Both the position numbers and the translations under genes were made by a program. The notes beneath the pieces are model-generated. The model did no database searches and was not told the origin of the DNA. It was given only the letters and a program-made list of their open reading frames with translations. From Halofilum ochraceum (GTDB lineage: Bacteria; Pseudomonadota; Gammaproteobacteria; XJ16; Halofilaceae), in assembly GCF_001614315.2 (NCBI RefSeq), contig NZ_LVEG02000007.1, forward strand, positions 62,001 to 126,000: a stretch of 64,000 nt of DNA, written 5' to 3'. Numbering within the stretch: the first letter of the stretch is position 1; every line of letters starts with the position of its first letter. Shown piece after piece: positions 43,556 to 51,604 of the stretch.

Positions 43556-43846
43556 ATGCGCGGCAGGACGGGGTGGATGGTGGCGGCGGCTTTCGCCGTA
43601 ATGATGCTCGGGACACCCGCGGTAGCGGGTAACGTGGACCTCGAAGGCGTTCAGCTGGTCCAGCGCGATGATCTGATCTCGCGTGATCGGGCCGCCGATA
43701 TCGCCCGCTCCCGAACGGGCGGGCGGGTGCTGCGGGTCGAGCTGCGCGATGGCGATCGACCGTGGTACCGGGTCCGCGTGCTCATCGACGGCGAGCACGT
43801 GCGGAGTGTCGCGGTGGATGCCCGCAGTGGCCGGGTGCGGCGCTGA
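43556..43846 (+). CDS. PepSY domain exported protein
   Basis: The 96-residue protein has a signal peptide (about 1-24) and one PepSY-like domain with AADIARSRTGGRVLRVELRDGDRPWYRVRVLIDG. PepSY domains inhibit proteases or sense the periplasm. I start at ATG 43556; GGAG lies a few bases before it. The gene lies 15 bases before the response regulator, so it is probably part of that two-component operon, as in many PhoPQ-like systems. Confidence 0.8.
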   Translation: MRGRTGWMVAAAFAVMMLGTPAVAGNVDLEGVQLVQRDDLISRDRAADIARSRTGGRVLRVELRDGDRPWYRVRVLIDGEHVRSVAVDARSGRVRR

Positions 43847-43861
43847 CGCGGGAGAGGCGGC

Positions 43862-44545
43862 ATGCGGATCCTGATCGCCGAAGACGATAGGGCGCTGCAG
43901 ACGGAGATCGCCAACGCACTGCGCGCGCATGGATTCGCCGTCGATACGACGGGGGATGGGGAAGAGGCGATCTGGTGCGGCAACGAGTATCCCGTGGATG
44001 TAGCGATCCTCGACCTCGGGCTGCCGGGCCGCAATGGGCTTGACGTGCTGCGGGCGTGGCGCGATGCGGGACGGACCTTCCCGGTGTTGATCCTGACCGC
44101 GCGCGGGCGCTGGCAGGACAAGGTAACCGGCCTCGAGGCGGGTGCGGACGATTATCTCGTCAAACCATTTCATATCGAGGAGGTGGTCGCGCGCCTGCGC
44201 GCCCTGGTCCGGCGCTCGACCGGCTGGTCGCGCCCCGTGATCGAGGCCGGCCCGATCGCGATCGATACGACCGCCCAGACGGTGACCGTGGAGGGCCGGC
44301 CGGTCCTGCTCACGGCCTATGAATATCGTCTGCTGGAGTATCTCGCCCTGCACGCCGGTGAGGTCGTCTCCAAAACGCGCCTCGGCGAACATATCTACGC
44401 CGAAGAGATCGAGCGGGACAGCAACGTCCTGGAGGTCCTGCTGACGCGACTGCGGCGCAAACTCGATCCGGACCGGTCGCTGGAACCGATCGAGACGCTG
44501 CGCGGACGTGGTTACCGCCTGCGCCTGCCCGTGGCCGGAGACTGA
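43862..44545 (+). CDS. OmpR-family response regulator
   Basis: The 227-residue regulator has a receiver domain with acidic pocket EDD (7-9), phospho-Asp51 in AILDLGLPG and Lys101 in YLVKPF, then a winged-helix domain (about 130-222) with TAYEYRLLEYLALHAGEVVSK and RRKLDPDRSLEPIETLRGRGYRL. It looks like PhoP/QseB. The cognate kinase follows six bases after its stop; a PepSY gene precedes it by 15 bases. Confidence 0.93.
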   Translation: MRILIAEDDRALQTEIANALRAHGFAVDTTGDGEEAIWCGNEYPVDVAILDLGLPGRNGLDVLRAWRDAGRTFPVLILTARGRWQDKVTGLEAGADDYLVKPFHIEEVVARLRALVRRSTGWSRPVIEAGPIAIDTTAQTVTVEGRPVLLTAYEYRLLEYLALHAGEVVSKTRLGEHIYAEEIERDSNVLEVLLTRLRRKLDPDRSLEPIETLRGRGYRLRLPVAGD

Positions 44546-44551
44546 ACGGCG

Positions 44552-45925
44552 ATGACGCCGCACTCGCTCGGTGCGCGCCTTACCCTGGGCCTGGCGGTGG
44601 TGCTGATCGCGTTTCTGGGGCTCGCGGGGCTCGCGCTGGAGCGCGCCTTCCGCGAGAGCGTGGAACAGGCGGTGCGGGAGAATCTTGAAGTCCAGGTCTA
44701 CCTGTTGCTCGGCGCCGCCGAGGTCGACGCGGCGGGTCAACTGCGGATGCCGGATGTCTTGTCGGAACCGCGCCTCGCCACGCCCGAATCCGGCCTCTAC
44801 GCGGCCATCCGGGATGCGTCCGGCGAGCGCTTGTGGCAGTCGGAGTCCAGCATCGGACTCGATATCGGCTATCCGGGCCCGGCGGCGACCGGTAACCGTG
44901 CGTTTGCGCGCATCGCCGCACCCGATGGCCGTGAACTGTTCGGGCTGCGCCACGCGGTGAGCTGGGAGACCGAAGGTGAGAATCGCCGCCTCGTTTTCCT
45001 GGTGGCGGAGAGTGCCGAGGCGGCCGCGGCGCGTGTCGCGACGTTCCGCCGGACACTCTGGGGCTGGTTCGGCGGCGTCGCGATCCTACTGTTGCTGCTG
45101 CAGGCGCTGTTGCTGCGCTGGGGCCTGCGCCCGCTTCGACGTGCCGCCCGGGAGGTCACCGCGATCGAGCGCGGTGAACGCGCGCGTATCGGTACCGATT
45201 ACCCGCGCGAACTGCGCCCCCTGACCGCCAGTGTCAACGAACTGCTCGCCAGTGGCGCCAGCCGTCTCGAGCGTTACCGCGAGGCACTGGCCGACCTGGG
45301 CCACAGCCTCAAGAACCCCCTCGCCGTACTCCGCTCGATCGGCGACGATCCGGCCACGGGGGATCGCGGCAGTGAAATCCGGGATCAGGTCGAGCGCATG
45401 CAGCAGGCGATCGACTGGCATGTCCAGCGCGGCGCCGCCGCGGGAAGGGGTGGTCTCGGACAGTCGGTCGCGCTCGCCGAGCTGGTCGAGCGCGTCGGCG
45501 CCTCACTGGCCCGGGTCCATGCGGATCGAGGCGTCAGGCTGGCGTGTGATATCCCCCGGGACGCGGTCGTCCGCGGGGATCCCGACGATCTGATGGAAAT
45601 CGTCGGTAATCTGCTCGACAACGCCTGGAAATGGGGGCGTACACGAATCCGTGCCACGAGCTGGTCAGAGCCGGACGGCGGTCTGGTCATGGCGATCGAG
45701 GATGATGGTCCGGGGATTCCCGCGGACCGGCGAGACACTGTGCTTGAGCGCGGCGTACGGATCGATGAAAGCGTGCCCGGCGATGGCATTGGCCTGGCGG
45801 TCGTGCGCCGGATGATCGAGGAGACCTGGGGCGGTCGGCTCGGGCTGGAGGCGAGCGATCTCGGCGGACTGCGCGTGTGGGTGACATTCCCGCCGCGATC
45901 CGCGGTGGTGCCGAAATACCGGTAA
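44552..45925 (+). CDS. sensor histidine kinase, PhoQ-like
   Basis: The 457-residue kinase has a membrane helix (about 8-30), a periplasmic domain (31-168), a second helix (170-190), a HAMP-like linker, His251 in DLGHSLKNPLAVLR (the PhoQ-type phospho box) and an ATPase domain with DLMEIVGNLLDNAWKWG, EDDGPGIP and GDGIGLAVVRRM. It would phosphorylate the regulator encoded immediately upstream. PhoQ senses Mg2+ and peptides; the ligand here is unknown. Confidence 0.92.
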   Translation: MTPHSLGARLTLGLAVVLIAFLGLAGLALERAFRESVEQAVRENLEVQVYLLLGAAEVDAAGQLRMPDVLSEPRLATPESGLYAAIRDASGERLWQSESSIGLDIGYPGPAATGNRAFARIAAPDGRELFGLRHAVSWETEGENRRLVFLVAESAEAAAARVATFRRTLWGWFGGVAILLLLLQALLLRWGLRPLRRAAREVTAIERGERARIGTDYPRELRPLTASVNELLASGASRLERYREALADLGHSLKNPLAVLRSIGDDPATGDRGSEIRDQVERMQQAIDWHVQRGAAAGRGGLGQSVALAELVERVGASLARVHADRGVRLACDIPRDAVVRGDPDDLMEIVGNLLDNAWKWGRTRIRATSWSEPDGGLVMAIEDDGPGIPADRRDTVLERGVRIDESVPGDGIGLAVVRRMIEETWGGRLGLEASDLGGLRVWVTFPPRSAVVPKYR

Positions 45926-46045
45926 ATCGTGTCGACCGGTTCACAGAATCGGTAATCGGCGCGCGCTGTAACGCGTTTTCGCCCGGATTCCGCGGTCTAC
46001 GAGATTGAATCCGCGGTCCGCGCTAAGAATACTGGGGTCAGGCCC

Positions 46046-46312
46046 ATGGATTCGACGGTGACTCCCGTGAAGCTGATCCCGATCGAACTGACGTTCGCCT
46101 GCCGCTGTTGTAACGGACGCACGTTCCGTGTGGAGTCAGAGCCGCATGGACGCTGCCCGGTGATCTGCAAAGGATGTGGCCGCAATGTCGGCCGCTGGGG
46201 CGACCTGCGCGCAAGCGGCATGATCGCCTCGACAGGCGGAACGGACGGTGTCGTAGCCGGTATGATCGATCGCGTATTCGCCCGCCGCCGCGCCCGCCTC
46301 GACTCGAAATAG
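46046..46312 (+). CDS. small zinc-ribbon-like protein, unknown
   Basis: The 88-residue product has two CxxC-type knuckles, CRCC near 19-22 and CPVICKGCGR near 37-46, suited to bind a zinc ion. The basic tail (FARRRARLDSK) has no clear similarity. I recognise no family. A GTC/GGG-rich start region with AGG lies upstream of ATG 46046. It stands alone between the histidine kinase and the convergent bioD gene. Confidence 0.6.
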   Translation: MDSTVTPVKLIPIELTFACRCCNGRTFRVESEPHGRCPVICKGCGRNVGRWGDLRASGMIASTGGTDGVVAGMIDRVFARRRARLDSK

Positions 46313-46355
46313 CGCAAAAACCCCTGACGGCATAACCAGGCGCGCTATCCTGAAC

Positions 46356-46390
46356 CTCAGCCCTCAGCCCTCAGCCCTCAGCCCTCAGCC
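46356..46390. repeat. five tandem copies of the heptamer CTCAGCC
   Basis: Five perfect copies of a 7-base unit run head to tail. The last units contain the bioD stop codon (46385-46387). Short tandem repeats like this can expand or shrink by slippage; here a change would add or remove bases around the stop codon of bioD. Confidence 0.9.
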
Positions 46391-47062
46391 CTTGGTTCCT
46401 GCAGGCTGAACGATCCGCGCCAGTTCGGTCGAGGCTTCCCAGTCCATTTTCCCGTGCCGGCAGGTAATCACCGGGATATCCAGTACCGCCGCGAGGTCAT
46501 CGCGATACGTGTCGCCGTCGGTCGCGCCCGGGTCCGGCACATTGACCACGACCGCTTTCGCTTCCAGTCCGCGGTTGCGGATCGCCTCGACTGTCAGCCG
46601 ACTGTGGTTGATGCAGCCACTGCGATTTGCGGCCACGACCACGACGGGGAAACCCAGCGCCACGGCGAAATCCGCATTGGTGGCGTCGATCGTCAGCGGT
46701 GACAGAAAACCGCCTGCCCCCTCGACGAGCCGAAAGATATCCGGATCACCCGCCTCCACGGCGGCGACCACCGCGGCCAGATCGACCTGGCTGCCACCAG
46801 CCTGCGCGGTCTGTGCCGCCGAGATCGAGCCGGCCAGTCGGTACGGTGTGACCCGGTCGATCGGTTCGCGTTCCCCTGCCGCCTGTGCCAGCGCCAGTCC
46901 GTCGGCTGGGTAGAGCGCGCCACCCTGGCGCTTGCAGCGCTGTTCGATCGGTTTGCGCGCGGCGACATCGACGCCGAGATGGCGCAGCGCGACGGTCAAG
47001 TGACAGGAGACCGTCGTCTTGCCAACCGCCGTGTCCGTACCCGTGATAAACACCCCCTGCAT
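46385..47062 (-). CDS. bioD: dethiobiotin synthetase
   Basis: The 225-residue enzyme closes the ureido ring of dethiobiotin from 7,8-diaminopelargonate, CO2 and ATP. It starts with the P-loop GTDTAVGKTT (8-17), has KPIEQRC near 37, VEGAGGFLSPL near 113 and VVVNVPDPG near 172, all usual for BioD. ATG 47062 gives the family start; the frame upstream is non-homologous. No other biotin gene lies nearby, so it is a detached bioD. Confidence 0.93.
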   Translation of the reverse strand: MQGVFITGTDTAVGKTTVSCHLTVALRHLGVDVAARKPIEQRCKRQGGALYPADGLALAQAAGEREPIDRVTPYRLAGSISAAQTAQAGGSQVDLAAVVAAVEAGDPDIFRLVEGAGGFLSPLTIDATNADFAVALGFPVVVVAANRSGCINHSRLTVEAIRNRGLEAKAVVVNVPDPGATDGDTYRDDLAAVLDIPVITCRHGKMDWEASTELARIVQPAGTKG

Positions 47063-47229
47063 GGATGGACCCCCCGTTCGCCGTTCCGCGTGGAAAAATG
47101 AATCATTGCGTACTCGGGCCGGGACGACAAGAGGACAGTCGTGGGGTATCTGAAACCCCGGGGGCAGGGAACCCGTAGCATAGGGCGCGTGTCGGACAGT
47201 CCGATACCGTGTGAACAGGGAGTATTGAT

Positions 47230-47676
47230 ATGTTGATGACAAAAAGCGGGATCGCGGGCCTCATGGTGCTTGTATTGCTGCTCGCGGGCTGCAGTTTCCC
47301 CAAGAACTCGCGCGACAAGGCCGAGTGGTTCTTCGAGAAGGGGCACGACAAGATCGTCGATTCGCTGGAGGACCAGGGTGTCGAAGGTGAGGAGATGGAA
47401 CGGGTCAGGGCCGTGCTCGCGGACCACCGCTCAGCGGTCGTCTCCGACCTGACCGTCGCGTTCTCGGAACAGCGGACCAGCTTCAAGACGCTGTACTCGG
47501 GGGCCGATACGTCCAGTCTCCTGTCGACCGAGGATCAGGCGAGCCGTGCGAAGCGCGATTCCCTGCGCAGTATCGGCGCGATGCATGCCGATATCGAAGA
47601 GGTCGTCGGGGCGGATACCTGGGCCGCGGCGAATGAACAGCGGCGAAAGCGGTTCGAGGACCGGTTCGAGGACTGA
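47230..47676 (+). CDS. small lipoprotein, unknown
   Basis: The 148-residue product has a lipoprotein signal (LLLLAGCS, Cys near residue 21) and a highly charged helical body with EWFFEKGHDKIVDSLEDQG, similar in style to Spy/CpxP-like helical periplasmic proteins but without the LTxxQ motif. AGGGAG precedes ATG 47230. It is divergent from bioD. No family is recognised with confidence. Confidence 0.72.
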   Translation: MLMTKSGIAGLMVLVLLLAGCSFPKNSRDKAEWFFEKGHDKIVDSLEDQGVEGEEMERVRAVLADHRSAVVSDLTVAFSEQRTSFKTLYSGADTSSLLSTEDQASRAKRDSLRSIGAMHADIEEVVGADTWAAANEQRRKRFEDRFED

Positions 47677-47783
47677 TCGCATCGCAAGTCCCGGGGTGTG
47701 GTCTCCGTGTCGATGACGAGCGGGGTTGAAATCGCCGCGTCGTCGTCGGCATTTTCCCTCCGGAGAACGATCGAGGAGGGCTT

Positions 47784-48098
47784 ATGCACATCGAGATCAA
47801 TGCGGCCGACGGCGTCGAACGGTCAGCGGCCCTGGACGACCATATCCGCGAGCGCCTGGAGCGGGTGGAACGCCATCACGGGAACCGCCTGACGCAGATC
47901 ATCGTCCACCTCAAGGACACCAACGCCCGCAAGGGCGGCGTCGACAAGCTGTGCGGCATGGAGGCGCGGCCGACCGGCCTTGATCCGATTTCCGTGCATG
48001 CCGTGGACACCGATATCTATCTCGCCGTGCGCGACGCGAGCGAAAAACTCGACCGCGCGATCGAGCACCGGCTGGGGCGCCAGGCGGCGGGACAGTAA
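47784..48098 (+). CDS. HPF/RaiA-like ribosome-associated protein
   Basis: The 104-residue protein has the fold pattern of hibernation factors: an opening strand IEINAADGVE, a helix LDDHIRERLERVERHHGNRLTQIIVHLKD, and a last helix AVRDASEKLDRAIEHRLGRQ. This is the short-form sigma-54 modulation/HPF family; the middle is less basic than in E. coli HPF, so it could serve another role. AGGAGG lies just before the ATG. Confidence 0.8.
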   Translation: MHIEINAADGVERSAALDDHIRERLERVERHHGNRLTQIIVHLKDTNARKGGVDKLCGMEARPTGLDPISVHAVDTDIYLAVRDASEKLDRAIEHRLGRQAAGQ

Positions 48099-48127
48099 AA
48101 GGGCGCCGGCCCCGGTTCCCGGCGCCC
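48097..48127 (-). terminator. Rho-independent terminator for the minus-strand gene
   Basis: GGGCGCCGG (48101-48109) pairs with CCGGCGCCC (48119-48127). Read on the minus strand the hairpin is followed by TTTT, so it ends the solute-binding protein gene. It sits right behind the convergent HPF-like gene and can act there too. Confidence 0.75.
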
Positions 48128-48154
48128 CGATCATGTCGACCGGTGCCGCTGGCG

Positions 48155-48949
48155 TTAGCGCCAGCGCTCCGCGATCCGCTCCATGGTGCCGTTCTCGGTG
48201 ATGATTCGCTTGCCGCGGTCGAAGGCCGCCAGCAGCTCCTCACCGCGGGCGTTGCTCTTCAGCGCGGTAACGAACTCGCGCGTCTCGTCGAACGCGGGCG
48301 TCTTGCCGAACTCCCCGCTGCGGCCCAGTTCGCGGATCTTGTAATCCCAGACGACTTCGTACCCGGCGAAGCCATCGATCCGGCCCTCGTCCAGCATCCG
48401 GAACCCCTGTTCGATCGAGTCGACCAGTTGCTTCTCGAACGCGGACTGCTGCTCCCAGCGGTCACCGAAATTCCAGCCACGGGCGGCGCCGATGGTCTGT
48501 CCGGCGAGAGACTCCAGACCATTCCATTCCAGGTCGGTCTCGCCATCGGTGTAGATCAGGAAGTCGACGGCGTTGACCGGTTCACTCGAGTAATCCATGT
48601 ATTCCATCCGCTCGGCGTTCTTGCCGGCGGGGAAAAGCAGTTCGACCTTGCCGCGTTTCAGTTCGTACATCGCGCGGGACCACGGGACGATCCGCAATTG
48701 GAGGGTGTAACCGGCAGCGTGGAAGCTCTCCCGGATCACGTCCCAGCTGTATCCCTGAAAGATCCGCGAGTCGGAGCCCGGCGGGACCCGATCCCAGGTC
48801 TGGTTATCGGCGTCGGGCTTGTAGAAGCAGTAGGGCGAGTACCCCGGGAGCGTGGCGATCGAGACCACCTTGTCGCCGTCGGCGGCGAGTGACGGCATGG
48901 CCATACAGGAGAGCAGGGCTGCAAGTGCAACGGAGCGGAAATACAACAT
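48155..48949 (-). CDS. periplasmic solute-binding protein (SBP family 3)
   Basis: The 264-residue protein has a signal peptide (cut near 22, PSLAADG) and the two-lobe fold of family 3 binding proteins, with GYSWDVIRESFHAAGYTLQLRIVPWSRAMYELKRGKVELLF early and IDGFAGYEVVWDYKI in the second lobe. Family members bind amino acids or act as sensors; the ligand is not evident. ATG 48949 has AGGGG upstream. No transporter genes are adjacent, so it may be an orphan or serve a sensor. It ends at a good terminator. Confidence 0.85.
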   Translation of the reverse strand: MLYFRSVALAALLSCMAMPSLAADGDKVVSIATLPGYSPYCFYKPDADNQTWDRVPPGSDSRIFQGYSWDVIRESFHAAGYTLQLRIVPWSRAMYELKRGKVELLFPAGKNAERMEYMDYSSEPVNAVDFLIYTDGETDLEWNGLESLAGQTIGAARGWNFGDRWEQQSAFEKQLVDSIEQGFRMLDEGRIDGFAGYEVVWDYKIRELGRSGEFGKTPAFDETREFVTALKSNARGEELLAAFDRGKRIITENGTMERIAERWR

Positions 48950-49165
48950 GGGCAACCCCTTGGCGTCTGAGGGTAGTGGAGGCCCGATGTCCGGATGCCG
49001 CCGTTCCGATGGCTCGTTCCGATGGGTATCCCGTTGCCCGGTCCATCAGGTTAAATGTTTACAAGCACATATTATGCCACGGCACAGTCTCTGGCGAGCC
49101 CGGACAGCGACTCGCCAGATTCGGCCGTACTTCCCGCTCCTGAGCCTGTTACGTGTCGCTCGACC

Positions 49166-49567
49166 TCAGGTGGTGGTTTCCTCCGGTGCCGGATACACGC
49201 CGTCGGCGTCATGGACTTCCTTGCCGGTCAGGGCCGGACGGAACACGCAGACCATGCGCATGTCGGCAGCCTCGTAGGCGCGCAGATAATGCTCGTCATT
49301 CTGATCCAGCACGTAGACCGTATCGGGCCCGATGGGCCACTTGCGGCCGTCGGCGACCGTGTAGACCTCGCCTTCACCGGCGATGCAGTAGACCGTTTCG
49401 AGGTGGTTCTTATAGTGAATATGGGTCTCCGTGCCCGCGCGGATCACGGTGTCATGGACGGAATAGCCCATGTTGTCGTCGGCGAGTACGAGCCGGCGGC
49501 TGATCCAGGTTTCGCCATCGACCTCGCGCTCGGTGCCGAGGATCTCGTTCAGTGTACGCACGATCAT
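49166..49567 (-). CDS. ectC: ectoine synthase
   Basis: The 133-residue cupin closes the ring of N-gamma-acetyl-diaminobutyrate to ectoine. It is a full-length Ect[10 protein letters not shown] start, [45 protein letters not shown] with the cupin iron ligands (Glu, Tyr, His), then [25 protein letters not shown]. It follows ectA after 144 bases with no ectB between. A 9-bp hairpin lies in that gap. Ectoine is a common compatible solute of halophiles. Confidence 0.96.
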   Translation of the reverse strand: MIVRTLNEILGTEREVDGETWISRRLVLADDNMGYSVHDTVIRAGTETHIHYKNHLETVYCIAGEGEVYTVADGRKWPIGPDTVYVLDQNDEHYLRAYEAADMRMVCVFRPALTGKEVHDADGVYPAPEETTT

Positions 49568-49597
49568 GCTGTTGCTCCGGTTACGGTTGTAAAGATC

Positions 49598-49620
49598 GGC
49601 CGCCGCGCCAGGCGGCGGCC
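49598..49620 (-). terminator. hairpin in the ectA-ectC gap
   Basis: GGCCGCCGC pairs perfectly with GCGGCGGCC across a five-base loop; on the minus strand it is followed by gatcttt. It may stabilise mRNA ends or partly stop transcription between ectA and ectC. Confidence 0.35.
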
Positions 49621-49711
49621 GTGGTGACTGCGGTTCGGGGCGCGATCCCCCGGCTACGCGGCGGCGGCACGTATCATCGCGCGGGACAGGGGGATACCGG
49701 TTGGCGGCGTG

Positions 49712-50287
49712 TCAGGCCTCGGGCCATTCCAGCGGGCCCACCCGGAAGAGGTCTTCGCCCTCGTGCTCCTCGGGGAAGAATTCCGCCGGGAAGAACGGGA
49801 TCTTCCGGCACGGAACCCCCCATTTGCGCGCGAATGACCGGAACAGGCTTTGTGAGGGCCGGTTCGACGGGGTAATGCTCGCCTCGATGTAGCGGACGTT
49901 GCGGCAGCCGTCGAGCGCCAGCAGGTGGCGCAGGAGCTGGATACCGACCCCGCGTTTGCGGACCTTCGTGCTGACGCCGACCTGCCATACGAAGACGGTG
50001 TCGTCCTGCCGCGGCGGTATGTAGGCAAGCACGAAGCCGACGATCTCACCATCCTTCTCGGCCACGAGGCAGGTATCGCCGAAGTGCTGGCAGAGCAGGA
50101 TATAGGCGTACGACGGATTCAGTTCGAGGGTGCCGGCCGCCTGCACGAATTCCCACATGCGGGCACCATCCGTCGGCGTGGCCGGACGGTAAATGATATC
50201 CGCGTGGCGTGGACCCGGGATGCCCGGCTTCCCCGTCTGCTCCTTCTCCGACGTGCCGCCTTCGAGTGCGGTCGGTTGTTCCATCAT
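49712..50287 (-). CDS. ectA: diaminobutyrate acetyltransferase
   Basis: The 191-residue GNAT enzyme acetylates L-2,4-diaminobutyrate with acetyl-CoA. Family marks include IIYRPATPTDGARMWEFV, YAYILLCQHF, the acetyl-CoA loop VSTKVRKRGVGIQLL and ITPSNRPSQSLFRSFARKW. I start at ATG 50287, where AGGAG at 50294-50298 is six bases upstream; ATG 50317, which overlaps the stop of the aspartokinase remnant (TGATG) and has GGAGG before it, would add ten residues. ectC follows. Substrate would normally come from EctB, which is absent here. Confidence 0.95.
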   Translation of the reverse strand: MMEQPTALEGGTSEKEQTGKPGIPGPRHADIIYRPATPTDGARMWEFVQAAGTLELNPSYAYILLCQHFGDTCLVAEKDGEIVGFVLAYIPPRQDDTVFVWQVGVSTKVRKRGVGIQLLRHLLALDGCRNVRYIEASITPSNRPSQSLFRSFARKWGVPCRKIPFFPAEFFPEEHEGEDLFRVGPLEWPEA

Positions 50288-50316
50288 CGGAATCTCCTGG
50301 ATTTTTGCGGTGTGCA

Positions 50317-50496
50317 TCAGCTGGCCTCCGCGAGCGCGAGGCGCTCATGCAGCAGTTCGACTGCCGGCTCGACCTTTTCGGGCTCGATCACGCAGGTCAG
50401 GGCGTGCCTGGCGTTGTAGATGCGGTCGGCAACCTGTTGGATTCGTTGCTCGTCGGCGACGGAAGAACCGCCGTACTTCTGCACGATTATGCTCAT
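50317..50496 (-). pseudogene. ask: aspartokinase remnant with internal deletion
   Basis: This 59-codon frame begins exactly like an aspartokinase (SIIVQKYGGSSVADEQRIQ) and then, after about residue 31 (RIYNARH), continues with what looks like the very end of an aspartokinase (LTCVIEPEKVEPAVELLHE), the last strand and helix of the ACT region. A normal enzyme has about 400 residues, so some 350 codons seem to have been lost in frame. No catalytic domain is left. Its stop overlaps a possible ectA start. An ectoine-specific aspartokinase often accompanies ect genes, though usually downstream. Confidence 0.75.
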
Positions 50497-50563
50497 GACG
50501 GTGAGAGTAGCTTCTCCTTTTGCGTGATGATTCCGGAATCCGGCGATGCAGTACCGGGTGCGG

Positions 50564-51148
50564 TCAGGCCGTACGTCCACCCCGGCGGCGCGCGGCGGGT
50601 TGCGGCTCGACCGGCAGATCATTGACGTCGGGATTGGCCGACCCGTGGGCCAGCAGCGGGGCGGCTTCGATGCCTTCCGCCTCCAGCAGGGCGACCACCT
50701 CGTCGAGGTGGTCCGCGATCGCTTCCCGGCGCTCCGCGGGCAGGGTGGCGAAGCGCCCGACGAATTCTTCCTGCAGTGGGGCCGGGGCTTCGTTGACGAC
50801 GGCGGTGCCGGCTTCGGTCAGTTCAATCCGCACCTGACGCTTGTCGGTGTTGCGCCGACGGCGCGTTACCAGACCACGTGCCTCGAGGCGATCCACGATG
50901 CCCGTGACCGTCGGCGGTTTGAGACCGACGTTGCGTGCCAGCTGGCCCGGATTGAGGGATGCGCCGCGCTGGATTTCGCGCAGGCAGATGATCTGTGGGC
51001 CGGTCAGTCCGTAGCGGGATTTCAGTCTGCGGCCGTGCTGATCCACCGCCTGGAGGATCCGGCGGAGCGAGCGCAGCACCGAGCGAGCGGTTTCATCCTC
51101 GCGGGTCGCGGCCGGTCGCTCGCTATCGTTGGCAGGTTGTTTGGGCAT
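50564..51148 (-). CDS. MarR-family regulator, EctR-like
   Basis: The 194-residue protein is a MarR regulator with a long charged N-terminus (about 1-25), a winged HTH (QIICLREIQRGASLNPGQLARNVGLKPPTVTGIVDRLEARGLVTRRR, with RQVRIELTEAG) and a dimerisation helix. EctR regulators of this family control ect genes in halophilic methylotrophs and others. It is the first of the minus-strand run marR - ask remnant - ectA - ectC, with a palindrome-rich promoter before it. ATG 51148 lies just after a CGAAATTTTCG palindrome. Confidence 0.85.
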   Translation of the reverse strand: MPKQPANDSERPAATREDETARSVLRSLRRILQAVDQHGRRLKSRYGLTGPQIICLREIQRGASLNPGQLARNVGLKPPTVTGIVDRLEARGLVTRRRRNTDKRQVRIELTEAGTAVVNEAPAPLQEEFVGRFATLPAERREAIADHLDEVVALLEAEGIEAAPLLAHGSANPDVNDLPVEPQPAARRRGGRTA

Positions 51149-51190
51149 CGAAATTTTCGTGCATGAATATTTCGTGTGCGAAATACTATA
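51149..51190 (-). promoter_or_regulatory. promoter and palindromic operators of the EctR-like gene
   Basis: CGAAATTTTCG (51149-51159) and TTTCG-tgtg-CGAAA (51170-51183) are two palindromes sharing the TTTCG/CGAAA half-site. On the minus strand a -10 TATAGT lies at 51185-51190, so both operators cover the start site and would allow self-repression. The rest of the gap 51191-51604 has no gene; it holds one REP-like copy. Confidence 0.55.
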
Positions 51191-51404
51191 GCGCACCCGT
51201 TTCCCGAATCCAACCGGCCGTGCGACGCCTGTGTCGGGCGTGCCAGGCGGGCAGAGGTCCGCAGCCCGAACGGCATCCCTTGCAGGCGTCGTCATCGGGG
51301 GCGGGAGAATCGGGTGACGGCAGACTGCCCGCATGGCCCACCAGGAACCGGCAGGCGATGTCCGTGACATGCGCGAAGTTCCGGATTCCGATCACACGCG
51401 GATC

Positions 51405-51438
51405 GCGCGCGTTCGCCTGCGGCGAAAACGCGCCTACG
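51405..51438. repeat. single REP-like palindrome, family A
   Basis: This 34-base copy (GCGCGCGTTCGCC...GGCGAAAACGCGCCTACG) matches both arms at 13980-14066 almost exactly, with the GTAGGCGCG foot on the minus strand. Here it stands alone in the gap between the EctR-like and TraB-like genes. Confidence 0.75.
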
Positions 51439-51604
51439 GACCACCAGGATCCTGGGGGGCCGCGCAGGCGCATCCGCGGTGGGGACATCGCACCATCGGC
51501 CGAGTGCGCGCGGCACACCCGGAGTCCCGGATTCCGGTATCAGGCAGACCGCGCGTTCGTCGTGGCGGTTTGCACGCGCCTGCCAGCCAGAGCGCGGATT
51601 CGGC

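Noticed and set aside
46356-46390. Tandem repeat considered as a CRISPR array
   Set aside because: Units are seven bases without spacers; no cas gene is present.
49166-51148. Ectoine locus considered as a fully normal ectABC-ask operon
   Set aside because: ectB is missing and the aspartokinase frame is only 59 codons.
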